This document shows positions 30,925 through 39,747 of a DNA stretch of 39,912 bases, piece after piece. The position numbers and the translations under genes are program-made. This DNA comes from DATAVB01 sp040414495 (GTDB taxonomy: Bacteria; Actinomycetota; Actinomycetes; Mycobacteriales; QHCD01): assembly GCA_040414495.1 (NCBI GenBank), contig JBEDUI010000207.1:1-39912 (forward strand). The letters are read 5' to 3'. Numbering within the stretch: position 1 is the first letter of the stretch; each line of letters starts with the position of its first letter. The notes beneath the pieces were generated by a model, which saw nothing but the letters and a program-made list of their open reading frames with translations, did no database searches and was not told where the DNA came from.

Positions 30925-32310
30925 TCAGTGACGAGCTTCCCGGATGACGCGGGAGACCCGACCGCGGGCCCGCCGGGCGACCTCGCGGGCGCCACCGTTC
31001 CGCAGATAGCCCCGGAACAACGCCAGATCACCGCGCAACGACACCGGCGCCAGGTTCGGCACTTCGAGCCGTTGCTGACCGGTATCCGGAGCACGGGAGG
31101 GCGCCCGGCAGAACTCCACCAGCGGCTCGGCCACCCGGGGCCAGGTGAACTGCTGGCGTACCCGGGCCACGGCCGAGCGGCTGTCGCCGGCCAGAACCGG
31201 ATCGTCCAGCAACCGGCGCAGCGCCTCGGCCAGAGCGGCCACGTCACGCTCGGGCACGGTCAGTCCCAGGCCCTCGGCCTCGATCAGCTCCGCGAACGAG
31301 TCGCCCTGCGTGCTGATCATCGGCAGCCCGGCCCACAGGTAGTCCAGCATCCGGGTTCGGAACGAGAACGTGGTCTCCAGGTGCTCGGCGTGCGTACTGA
31401 CGCCGATATCGGAGTCCATCAGAAAGTTCTGCCGCGCCTCGTAATCGACCCAGCCCTCGTTGAAGAAGACCGTCTTGCCGGTGGCGCCGAGTGAATCGGC
31501 GAGCTGGCGGGCCGCCACGGCGGTGGCCATCTCCGGGATATCGGGGTCGGGGTGACCCATGCCGAGGAAGAACAGCCGCACCTGCGGATGGGTCACGGCC
31601 AGCTCGTGTACGGCGTGGATCAACGTCAACGGGTCGAACCAGTTGTAGACGCCGCCGGCCCACAGCAGCACCTTGTCGGTCTTGGCGATGCCTGGTACGA
31701 CGCTCTTGATGGCGTGCGCGGTGTGCTCAGGCCCTTGCTCCGGCAGGCCGAACGGCACCACTGCCACCCGCCTGGCGAGCGAGGGATCCTCGTCGTACGT
31801 CCACGGGTTGAGCCGCCCCAGCGCCGCCATGCTGCCCAGCCAGAATGCCCGCTGCTTCTCGCTCGCCACGAGGAAGTAGTCGCCGCGGTCGATCTGTTCG
31901 GAGAGCACCCGCACGGTCTTGTGTACGAACGCCTTGCGGGTGGTCGCATCGAGGCTGCCGACCATAGCCAGCTGCTCGAGGTGCATCGGGTCGTACAGAT
32001 CGACGACGATGATCTTGTCGGTGTCGGCGATCCACGGGGCCTTGTCCATCACGAAGCCCTGCAGTACGACGACGTCGGCCCACTCGACGTGCGGCCGCAG
32101 TTCTTCGTACGGAACGAACCGGCAGTCGACGTCGACCCGGACCAGGTCGCAGCCGCGGGTGGAGATCAGCCGGACCTGGTTGACCGGACCACGCCCGTCC
32201 TCACCAACGCCGTCGGCCGCGAGCTCCGCGGCGAGGTTCAGCGCCCGGATTGGCGGACCGGCCATCGATGGGCCGATCCGGTCGTCGTTGATAACCAGGA
32301 CGTTATTCAT
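30925..32310 (-). CDS. GT4-like glycosyltransferase
   Basis: 461 residues, GT-B fold. The start MNNVLVINDDRIGPSMAGPPIRALNLA is typical of the acceptor domain. VLLWAGGVYNWFDPLTLIHAV begins the C-terminal domain, with FRTRMLDYLWAGLPMISTQGD and DSFAELIEAEGLGLTV as the donor-binding part. The last about 50 residues are basic (RGYLRNGGAREVARRARGRVSRVIREARH) and may contact the membrane. Start: ATG at 32310 with GGAG upstream, 33 bp after the large methyltransferase/glycosyltransferase. The sugar donor is unknown. Confidence 0.9.
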   Translation of the reverse strand: MNNVLVINDDRIGPSMAGPPIRALNLAAELAADGVGEDGRGPVNQVRLISTRGCDLVRVDVDCRFVPYEELRPHVEWADVVVLQGFVMDKAPWIADTDKIIVVDLYDPMHLEQLAMVGSLDATTRKAFVHKTVRVLSEQIDRGDYFLVASEKQRAFWLGSMAALGRLNPWTYDEDPSLARRVAVVPFGLPEQGPEHTAHAIKSVVPGIAKTDKVLLWAGGVYNWFDPLTLIHAVHELAVTHPQVRLFFLGMGHPDPDIPEMATAVAARQLADSLGATGKTVFFNEGWVDYEARQNFLMDSDIGVSTHAEHLETTFSFRTRMLDYLWAGLPMISTQGDSFAELIEAEGLGLTVPERDVAALAEALRRLLDDPVLAGDSRSAVARVRQQFTWPRVAEPLVEFCRAPSRAPDTGQQRLEVPNLAPVSLRGDLALFRGYLRNGGAREVARRARGRVSRVIREARH

Positions 32311-32343
32311 GCCGTCTCCACGGCGACGGGTCCCACGCGCGGC

Positions 32344-35300
32344 TCATCGGGCGGTGACCACCGGGGTGGTGGTGAGGGTCCGGCGGACGGAGTCGTCCAC
32401 TGGCTGGCCCTCCGGGTCGCACAGATACCCGTAGATCCCCGACAGCGCCTTGTCCCAGTCGCTGTGGTGCGCGGCGATGTCGGCCAGTCCCTGGTCGGCC
32501 AGCCGCTTGCGCAGCGACGGGTCGATGACCAGCTTCTCCAACCGGTCGGTGAGGCTGTCCGCGGTCCGCTTGGCCAGCAGGCAGTTCTCGCCGTCGCGCA
32601 GCAGCCAGTGGCCCCACGGGTTGTCGAACGCCACCACCGGCACGCCACAGGCCATCAGCTCCAGCGGCAGGTACGACGGGTGCCGGGACACGGTCAACGC
32701 CATGCCGATGTCGCAGTGCCGATACAGCTCACCGGTCGCCTGATAGTCCAGCAGGCCCAGCCGCTTCACGTCCGCCTCGGCCCCGGCGCCGGTGGCCCAG
32801 GACCCGGCCGCGACGATCCGGACCCGATCCCCGAGCCGGCGCTTGAGCTCCTCCAGCGCGGGCGCGGCCATCTCCCAACAGTTCCGCCAGTGACCGGGGC
32901 GGGCGTACAAGAACACGGTCGCCGGCGCGTCCGGAGTGCGCTGGTGCCGCCACCGGGCGTGGAACACCTGGTCGTCGACCGCGGGCGTGAAGGCAAACCC
33001 CTTGCCGCCGTACTCGTCGTGGTACACGTTGCGCAGATTCTCGGTGTTGCACAGGCCGTAGAGCCCGAGGTTGTACGTCTCCTCGGTCAGCGCGTACTCG
33101 GTGCCGTTCGGATAGAAGCCGGGCTCGTAGTCCTGGATCATGTAGAACTTGCGTTTCGTGTGCGGGAAGTGGGTCACCGCGTACGCGGTCATCCACAGCG
33201 TCGCGATCGAGACGTCGGCGTACGGGACCGTCTCCAGGCTGGCGGTCGAGTCGACCCGGTAGAAGGCGATCTCGGAGTTGGCCAGCGCCGGGAATGGCGC
33301 GGTGATGGCCGAACGCAGGAAGTCCTCGTTCGGCTCGCCGAAGGTGACGAACCGGTTCAGTACGCCGTGCTCGCGGGCCAGCTTGTCCGCGATCCGCAGC
33401 ATCGTGTTGATGCCGCCGTAGAACGGGCTGTCCACGCCGGGGATGAACCAGTTGATCGAGCGCACCTCGAACGGCGCCGCGTTCTGGGCGTGCAGGGCGT
33501 TCACCGCCGCGGTGTCGGCCGGCAGGGCGTGACAGATGTCAGCCAGGAACCGGGAGTCGGCCGCGCTGCTCTGCTGCCGGAACACCTCGAAGTTGTGCCC
33601 CAGGATCGGGCCGATCCGGCGCGCCACCGACGGTTCGTCGGCCGACTTGATCGTCGGCTCGCGGTGCGAGAGCGAGAGGTTGGGGGAGTAGTACGGGTCC
33701 CCGCCGAACAGCCAGTTGTTGTAGCGCCAGAAGCTGGTGAAGAAGTCCATCCGCGGGATGTCGGTGCCGCGGGTGGCCGACTCCATGTGCTTGATCCGGG
33801 TGTCGGCGGTGACGACGTTCCGCTTGCCGCGCAACACCATGTCCAGGCCCAGCACGACGTCGCTGCCACATAGGACGAACCGCTCGTCGAAGCCGCCGAC
33901 CGAGTCGAACAGCTCCCGGCGGATGGTCAGGCAGGCGCCGGTGACCGCGAGCGTGTTGCGGGTCCAGGTCGTCGGCCCCAGCAGCGACTGGCTGCCCGGC
34001 TTCATACCCTGGAACAGGTGGTCGGCGAAACCGCCCATCGCCAGCACGATGCCGCCGTGCTGGATCTCCCCGTCCGGGCCCTCCAGCTGCACGCCAACCG
34101 CGCCGACCTCCGGGCGCATCGCCCAACCGACGACCTCGCGCAGCCAACCCGGGTCGACCAGCTCGGTGTCGTCGTTGAGGAAGACCAGTACCTCACCGGT
34201 GGACTGGGCCACCGCGGCGTTGTTGACCTCGGAGTAGTTGAACGGCTGCTTGTCCCACCACACCGTGCGCAGATCCAGCGAGCCCTTGTGCTCGTCGTAC
34301 CACTTCTGCTTATCGGCCACCGGCTTCTCGCCGTTGTCGATGACGACGACCTCGAGGTCGGGGTAGTCGGTGGCGGCCAGGCTGGGCAGGCACTTCGAGA
34401 GGTAGTGCCGGCTGTGCCGGGTCGGGATGATCACGCTGACCTTGGGCAGCTCGTGCTCGGTCCAGCGGACCCGGACCCGGTCGCCATCGGCCTCGGCTTC
34501 GGCGCTCCATCCGGAGCGTTCCAGATGCTCGGTTACGACCTGTACGCCCTCGCCGGTGGCCCGATCCGCGCGGCGCGGGATCGAGCTGAGTACGCGGGCG
34601 ACGTGGCCGACCCGCTCGTCGGTCAGGTTGCTGCGCAGCAGCAGGTCCCAGGTCGCGGCGTCGGCCTGCTCATTGGTGTACACAGTGCTGTTCTCTGGAC
34701 CGCCGGCGGCGATCTTGCGTAGCCCGCCGGTCACCAGGTAGCGGCGGCGGCGGATCGCGAACGCGCGGCCGAGGTAGTTGGCCTCCAGCTCCATCTCCGG
34801 CGACCAGCGGGTCGGCCGGAACCGGGGCGCGGAGTGGGCGCCTTCGGCGCTGAGAAGGTCGTCGTCCCAGGACACCACGTCGATCAACGGATCCTGGTGA
34901 GCGGCGGTCGCGACCGAGTAGATGCAGTCCGGGGCCAGCTCGTCGCCGGCCCGCAGCAGCACCACGAAGTCCAGCTCGGCCTCGGAGACGATGTAGTTCG
35001 CCGCGTCGATCGGTGAGCCCTCGTACTGGGCGATGTTGACCCGCTCGTCGCGCGACCCACCGGAGACCCCGGCCTGCAGCACATCGCACCGCCAGTGCGG
35101 CCAGCTCTGCGCGGAGAGGCTCTGCACCGTACGAGCCAGCGGTCCCTCACCAGGCAGGATCAGAACGTGCACCCGCATCGGGTCGGGCAGCGAGTTGGCG
35201 TACGCCCGCTGGAAGCCCAGCTGCTCGGAGTCCGCACGGTGCTGCTGCAGCCATTCCGCGTACTCCGGCACGTCGACCTTGAGCTCGGCGGTGGGCGGCG

Positions 35301-36294
35301 TCCAGACCTGCTTGAGCAGCCGGCTGTAGTCGATGGCCGACCGGTAGGTCAGCAGGGCGGAGCGGGCCAGCTCGCGTTGCCGCGACCCGGGCGGCAGCTT
35401 GGTCTTGACCCGTTCCCGCAGCCGGCCCTTCATGCCGAGTGCGGCCGGCGCGGCCGGGTCGGCCTGCTCCGGGGCGACGACCGGCTTGGGCACCACCGGT
35501 ACCGGTACGCCCGGGTTGGAGGGCGCCTCGGCCCCGACCGGCGGGTCGAGTTGGTTGAGCCGGTCGCGTAGCGCGCTCGCCTCCTGCTGCAGCAGCTCGC
35601 GGCTCTGGGTCTCGCGGACCAGAGCGTCACGCAGTACCTGCAGCCGGCGCAGCATCGTCTCCTGCGGGCTGGCCTCTTCGTTCGCCAGCGCGCCCACACC
35701 CGAGACCTCGGCCGTGTCATTGACCGAGCCGAAGACCTCGTCGAAGGACAGCTGCCGGATCCGCGGCGGGCTGCCCAGGTCCGGGACCGGTACGCCCTTG
35801 GCCGTGGCCTTCACGCCGCACTGCCACCGCGACTCGGGGCCGGTCTTGTGATAGACGGGGTCCCAGTTCGACGGGTCGATCGGCTCGACGTCGTCGTACC
35901 CGGCCCGGCTGAACAGCTCGGCCAGCGAGTCCTTGTCGTAGCACCACACGTGGTGGCTGGGCTGCTCGTACGAGTAGATGTAACGGAAGTTCAGGTCGTC
36001 GCTGGTGATCACGCCATCCAGGTACGCCTGCCAGGTGTCGGTCATGTCGGGGGTGACCGCGCTGACCACGGCGCCTTCCGGCAGCTTCTCGTTCATCAGC
36101 TTCAGCAGCGTCAACGAGTCGCCGGGCAGGATGTGCTCCAGCACGTGGCCCATATAGATCTCTTCGACCTGATCGCCGTACTGGCGAATGAAATCGATCG
36201 CGTCAAGGTGGATATCGGCCTTGATGTCTGGGCTCTCGTCGACGTTGACCCAGCCTGGCATGTAGGCCAGACCGCATCCCAGATTGACCCTCAC
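32344..36294 (-). CDS. 1316-residue methyltransferase, GT2, GT2, WsaF-like GT fusion
   Basis: Domains: 1-165 SAM-dependent methyltransferase (NLGCG, HVLEH); 210-248 coiled coil; 370-600 a GT2-like domain with degraded active site (LLRAGDELAP where LLDADD is usual); 616-870 an intact GT2 domain (VSVIIPTRHS, VVVIDN, FLNDDTEL); 935-1310 a GT4-type domain whose opening SINWFIPGVDSPFYGGINTMLRIA and closing segments resemble WsaF rhamnosyltransferase of S-layer glycan synthesis. It probably extends and methyl-caps or trims a rhamnose-containing chain on a lipid carrier. Start: GTG at 36294 overlaps the stop of the Wzt-like gene (GTGA), so it is translationally coupled to the exporter. No signal peptide, hence cytoplasmic. 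Confidence 0.93.
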   Translation of the reverse strand: MRVNLGCGLAYMPGWVNVDESPDIKADIHLDAIDFIRQYGDQVEEIYMGHVLEHILPGDSLTLLKLMNEKLPEGAVVSAVTPDMTDTWQAYLDGVITSDDLNFRYIYSYEQPSHHVWCYDKDSLAELFSRAGYDDVEPIDPSNWDPVYHKTGPESRWQCGVKATAKGVPVPDLGSPPRIRQLSFDEVFGSVNDTAEVSGVGALANEEASPQETMLRRLQVLRDALVRETQSRELLQQEASALRDRLNQLDPPVGAEAPSNPGVPVPVVPKPVVAPEQADPAAPAALGMKGRLRERVKTKLPPGSRQRELARSALLTYRSAIDYSRLLKQVWTPPTAELKVDVPEYAEWLQQHRADSEQLGFQRAYANSLPDPMRVHVLILPGEGPLARTVQSLSAQSWPHWRCDVLQAGVSGGSRDERVNIAQYEGSPIDAANYIVSEAELDFVVLLRAGDELAPDCIYSVATAAHQDPLIDVVSWDDDLLSAEGAHSAPRFRPTRWSPEMELEANYLGRAFAIRRRRYLVTGGLRKIAAGGPENSTVYTNEQADAATWDLLLRSNLTDERVGHVARVLSSIPRRADRATGEGVQVVTEHLERSGWSAEAEADGDRVRVRWTEHELPKVSVIIPTRHSRHYLSKCLPSLAATDYPDLEVVVIDNGEKPVADKQKWYDEHKGSLDLRTVWWDKQPFNYSEVNNAAVAQSTGEVLVFLNDDTELVDPGWLREVVGWAMRPEVGAVGVQLEGPDGEIQHGGIVLAMGGFADHLFQGMKPGSQSLLGPTTWTRNTLAVTGACLTIRRELFDSVGGFDERFVLCGSDVVLGLDMVLRGKRNVVTADTRIKHMESATRGTDIPRMDFFTSFWRYNNWLFGGDPYYSPNLSLSHREPTIKSADEPSVARRIGPILGHNFEVFRQQSSAADSRFLADICHALPADTAAVNALHAQNAAPFEVRSINWFIPGVDSPFYGGINTMLRIADKLAREHGVLNRFVTFGEPNEDFLRSAITAPFPALANSEIAFYRVDSTASLETVPYADVSIATLWMTAYAVTHFPHTKRKFYMIQDYEPGFYPNGTEYALTEETYNLGLYGLCNTENLRNVYHDEYGGKGFAFTPAVDDQVFHARWRHQRTPDAPATVFLYARPGHWRNCWEMAAPALEELKRRLGDRVRIVAAGSWATGAGAEADVKRLGLLDYQATGELYRHCDIGMALTVSRHPSYLPLELMACGVPVVAFDNPWGHWLLRDGENCLLAKRTADSLTDRLEKLVIDPSLRKRLADQGLADIAAHHSDWDKALSGIYGYLCDPEGQPVDDSVRRTLTTTPVVTAR

Positions 36295-37703
36295 GCGATG
36301 CCCTCCGTGTCCATCGAGCGGCCCGGCGTGGCCGGGTCGACGTCTGCTTCTGCGTTCTGCTTAACGGCGCTCTTGCCGGTGGGGTTGCTGGTCGCGCCCG
36401 CCGGCTCGTCGGCCTGGGCCCACTGGCCCTCCAGCGAAATCGCGCCGACCACCTCGGCCGCGCGTCCCGGCTGCACCGTCAGGTCGAAGGCCCGGTCGCG
36501 GTAGTCGAACACGTGTAGCTGCGACCGGTCGACCACGGCGGCGCTGACCTCGTACCGGCCCGGCGCCAGCGGCAGGTTGTCGACGGTGAAATCGACGTAG
36601 CCGTCCTTCTCCAGGCGGGTCACGTGCAGCGGGGAGTTGTCGCTGTTCGGCCCGGCGATGTGCACGCCGTGCTCGTCGTGGAAGCCGATCCCGAAGACCG
36701 GATCGTCGACCGGCTTGTTGACCTTGTAGTGCATGCGGACGGTGAAGCGTTCGCTGTTACGGCCGGTCACGCCGAGGTGCCCGACGGCGTCGCGGAACTC
36801 GACCTTCACGACCTCGACCTCGCCGGTACCGCGGCGCAACGTGTCGCCCTCGGCCTTGAGCTTGGTGCCCAGCCGCTCGGCCTCGGCCTCGTTGACCGTC
36901 TCGAGGTATTTGTCGATGACCTCGTTCGGTGAACCCAGTGCCTTCAGCTCGCCGTGCTCGAGCCAGGCGGCCCGGTCGCACAGCTGCTGGATCAACGTCA
37001 TCGAGTGGCTGACCACGATGATCGTGACGCCCTGCCGGCGCAGCTTGAGCAAATGGTCGAAACAGCGCCGCTGGAACTCCTCGTCACCCACGGCCACGAT
37101 CTCGTCGACCATCAGGATTTCCGGGTCGAGGTTGACCGCGATCGAGAAGCCCAGCCGGACGTACATACCGCTGGAATAGACCTTCACCGGCGCGTCGATG
37201 AAGTCGCCGAGCCCGGAGAACTCGATGATCGTGTCGAGTTCCTGCTCGATGCGTTTACGGCTGATGCCGATGATCGCGCCGTTGAGGAAGATGTTCTCCC
37301 GGCCGGTCAGCTCCGGGTGGAATCCGGCGCCCAGCTCCAACATCGCCGAGACCCGGCCGCGGACCTCGATCCGGCCCGAGGTGGGCTGATGGATGTTGGA
37401 CAGCAGCTTGAGCATGGTGGATTTGCCGGAGCCGTTGTGTCCGACGATGCCGAACGTGCTGCCTCGGGCGATTTCGAACGAGACGTCTTTGAGCGCCCAG
37501 AATTCGTCGTAGCGGGTGTGCCGTTTGCGGGCGGTGACGGCCTCTTTGAGGTTCGACTTGCGGTCGCGGTAGATACGGAACCGCTTCGAGACGTCCTCGA
37601 CGATGACCGCGGGCTCCGTCTCGTCGTTACGGAGCCGGTCGTACTTCGCCGGCAGCTCGGGCTCGGTCACCGGTTCGGTCCTCGCAGTGTCGAATGTCGT
37701 CAC
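36291..37703 (-). CDS. wzt: ABC polysaccharide exporter ATPase, Wzt-like with C-terminal sugar-binding domain
   Basis: 470 residues. The nucleotide-binding domain (about 30-255) has Walker A GHNGSGKST at 88-96, the signature YSSGM at about 176 and Walker B ILMVDE at about 196. SAMLELGAGFHPELTGREN is characteristic of polysaccharide/teichoic acid ABC exporters. The C-terminal domain (about 300-440; VEVVKVEF, VFGIGFHDEHG, YEVSAAVVDRS) resembles Wzt_C, which recognises the terminal modification of the glycan. The start is GTG at 37703, overlapping the permease stop (GTGA). An ORF extending far upstream to 38444 runs antisense in frame to nothing and is a shadow of the permease. Confidence 0.95.
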   Translation of the reverse strand: MTTFDTARTEPVTEPELPAKYDRLRNDETEPAVIVEDVSKRFRIYRDRKSNLKEAVTARKRHTRYDEFWALKDVSFEIARGSTFGIVGHNGSGKSTMLKLLSNIHQPTSGRIEVRGRVSAMLELGAGFHPELTGRENIFLNGAIIGISRKRIEQELDTIIEFSGLGDFIDAPVKVYSSGMYVRLGFSIAVNLDPEILMVDEIVAVGDEEFQRRCFDHLLKLRRQGVTIIVVSHSMTLIQQLCDRAAWLEHGELKALGSPNEVIDKYLETVNEAEAERLGTKLKAEGDTLRRGTGEVEVVKVEFRDAVGHLGVTGRNSERFTVRMHYKVNKPVDDPVFGIGFHDEHGVHIAGPNSDNSPLHVTRLEKDGYVDFTVDNLPLAPGRYEVSAAVVDRSQLHVFDYRDRAFDLTVQPGRAAEVVGAISLEGQWAQADEPAGATSNPTGKSAVKQNAEADVDPATPGRSMDTEGIA

Positions 37704-38689
37704 AGCTCCTCGGCCACCTCTCGCGCACCCCGCTCGAAAATCCACCAGCCCAACGCAAGCAATCCGAAACTCCAGATCGCCAACGCCAAAATGTCCATCG
37801 CCGGCGGCACCTTCAGCAGGTAGAAGCAGTCGCGGAAGGCGTCGACGAACTTGGTCAGCGGATTCCAGTAGTAAATGTGCATCCAGGGATGCGCTGTGGC
37901 AGGCACATTCGGGTTTCCGGTCTGGTAGCCGTGAATGTGCGCGTCGATGTACGAGCGCGGGTAGACGATGGGCTCCATGTAAAACATCAACTGCAGGGTG
38001 ATTCCGACCAGATACGCCACGTCCCGATATCGGGCGTTCACCACCGATAACGCCAGGCCCACGCCCAGCGAGAAGCAGAACAGAAAGACCAGCAGGACCG
38101 GTACGAACAGAATCGTCCAGCTGATATTGCGCAGCAGGATGAAGGCCACGGTCAGTAGGCCGAATTCGATCGCGGTCTGGTTCAACGTCGCCAGTGCGCT
38201 GCCGAAAACCGGAGCGGACGGCGGGAAATAGACCTTTCGCAGCAGGCCACCGGCACTGATCAGCGAACCCATAGTGCCGGTCACCAGGCCGAAGAACATG
38301 TTCCAGGCGACCAGGGCCGTGAACAGATAGATCGCGAAATTCCGCAGGTGCCCGTTGCCAGCGGTCTCTGGCGGGAACTTCAGGAACAGTCCGAAGATCA
38401 GCCAGTACACACCGAGAGTCGCCAGCGGGTTGACCATCGACCACAGCGAGCCGAGCACGCTGCCCTTGTACTTGGCCTTCAGCTCACGGCGGGCGAAGTT
38501 GCCGACCAGCGCGCGGTGCATCCACACGCTCTCGTGCACGGTTCCACCGACGGCGCGGGCCACCGTGACAGGTCCTCGGCGCGCCTTTTTGTCCTCGGTG
38601 CCATAAGAGATTGTGACCGTGCCGGACGCCACCGGCGGGCGTGAGATCGGCTCTGCGTCGGTCGTCGAGATCGTCGGTTGAGAGGTCAT
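37700..38689 (-). CDS. wzm: ABC-2 polysaccharide exporter permease, Wzm-like
   Basis: 329 residues. A cytoplasmic N-terminus of about 60 residues is followed by ELKAKYKGSVLGSLWSMVNPL, the amphipathic interface helix and first span of the ABC-2 family. About six TM helices follow, and near the end is HPWMHIYYWNPLTKFVDAFR, the WNP motif of polysaccharide and teichoic acid exporters (TagG, Wzm, RfbA). It forms the channel with the ATPase encoded downstream by a 4-bp GTGA overlap. Start: ATG at 38689, with a weak purine stretch upstream. The N-terminal extension is longer than that of TagG-type proteins. Confidence 0.95.
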   Translation of the reverse strand: MTSQPTISTTDAEPISRPPVASGTVTISYGTEDKKARRGPVTVARAVGGTVHESVWMHRALVGNFARRELKAKYKGSVLGSLWSMVNPLATLGVYWLIFGLFLKFPPETAGNGHLRNFAIYLFTALVAWNMFFGLVTGTMGSLISAGGLLRKVYFPPSAPVFGSALATLNQTAIEFGLLTVAFILLRNISWTILFVPVLLVFLFCFSLGVGLALSVVNARYRDVAYLVGITLQLMFYMEPIVYPRSYIDAHIHGYQTGNPNVPATAHPWMHIYYWNPLTKFVDAFRDCFYLLKVPPAMDILALAIWSFGLLALGWWIFERGAREVAEEL

Positions 38690-38751
38690 ACAGCCGTTCT
38701 CTGTCGGGAAACGATCGGGTCAGGGTATACGCACGAAGGGTACGGATGTCC

Positions 38752-39747
38752 TCACAGCATGGTCGACTGCCCCGTCTCCACGGTCCGTCCGAGCCAGTCC
38801 GCGGTGACGTTCGTGCGTGGTATTCGTACGGTCCGACCGATCTGCCGGCGGGCCCGTAAAGCCCATGGCAGCAGGGTCAGATACGAGCGTAGGACCGAGA
38901 TCCGTACCCCCGTACGAAACTGGTGGCCGGGCGGCAACGGCCGACCGGCCAGCCGCTTGAGGGCCAGGCTCGCGGTGGTGACCGGGAACCGGGCCAGTTG
39001 GGTCGTGGCCAAGCCGGCCGGTGCGCACCGGGTCAGCATCAGCAGCCGGTTGCGTTCGTTGTGGAACGCGAAGCCGACCGAGCTCTGGTCGGCCGAGGCC
39101 GAGTGCTGGTGCCGGACGATCGCGGCCGGCTGGTAGTCGATCCGGTGGCCGGCCAGCCGCAGCCGCCAGGACAGGTCGGTGTCCTCGTAGTACAGGAAGA
39201 AGCGCTCGGCGAAGCCGCCGAGGTCGCGGGCCACCTCGGTACGCAGTGCGGCCGCGCCGCCGGAGAAGCCGAAGACCTCACGTGGTTGGTCGAAGTCCGG
39301 GCCGTCCGCCTCGCCCAGCCCGAGGTCGTAGCCGTAGCCGTCGGCTTTTATCCCGACGCCGGCGTTGTTGATGACGCCGGCCGGTTCGACCAGCAACATC
39401 CGGCTGGTGACCGCGGCCAGCGTGCTGTCGTCGTCGAGCGTTTTGACGAGCGCCTCCAGCCACCCCGGCTCGGCCTGCGCGTCGTTGTTCAGCAGCGCGA
39501 CGTACGGCGTATCGACCCGGGCTAGTCCGGCCTGCACCCCACCGGCGAACCCGGTGTTGCGGGGCAGCGCCAGCACCTCGGCCTCCGGGTAGTCGCCGGC
39601 CAGCAACGCCGCGGTGCCGTCGGTGGAGGCGTTGTCGACGACCAACAGCCGATGGGCGCAGGTCTGCCGGCGCAGCGAGTCCAGGCAACCGGGCAGCAGG
39701 TCGCGGCCCTGCCAGGTCACCACGATCACGGTTACAGGAGTGGACAT
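38752..39747 (-). CDS. GT2 family glycosyltransferase
   Basis: 331 residues with a GT-A fold: VTVIVVTWQGRDLLPGCLDSL, VVDNASTDGT, LLNNDAQAEPGWL (DxD-like metal site) and FFLYYEDTDLSWRLRLAG. These are characteristic of rhamnosyltransferase-like GT2 proteins that act on lipid-linked oligosaccharides. The C-terminal about 90 residues are basic and hydrophobic, possibly a membrane association region. Start: ATG at 39747; an ATG at 39765 is equally possible, and neither has a strong ribosome site. It lies 62 bp ahead of the permease gene and is likely the first gene of the leftward cluster in this window. Confidence 0.93.
   Translation of the reverse strand: MSTPVTVIVVTWQGRDLLPGCLDSLRRQTCAHRLLVVDNASTDGTAALLAGDYPEAEVLALPRNTGFAGGVQAGLARVDTPYVALLNNDAQAEPGWLEALVKTLDDDSTLAAVTSRMLLVEPAGVINNAGVGIKADGYGYDLGLGEADGPDFDQPREVFGFSGGAAALRTEVARDLGGFAERFFLYYEDTDLSWRLRLAGHRIDYQPAAIVRHQHSASADQSSVGFAFHNERNRLLMLTRCAPAGLATTQLARFPVTTASLALKRLAGRPLPPGHQFRTGVRISVLRSYLTLLPWALRARRQIGRTVRIPRTNVTADWLGRTVETGQSTML

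Noticed and set aside
31552..33873. 773-codon plus-strand frame
   Set aside because: It is antisense to two glycosyltransferase genes with intact domains and has shadow-type composition.
37704..38444. N-terminal extension of the Wzt ATPase by 247 residues
   Set aside because: The extension reads through the permease gene in another frame, lacks ABC features, and the GTG at 37703 with GAGGAG gives a normal-length protein.
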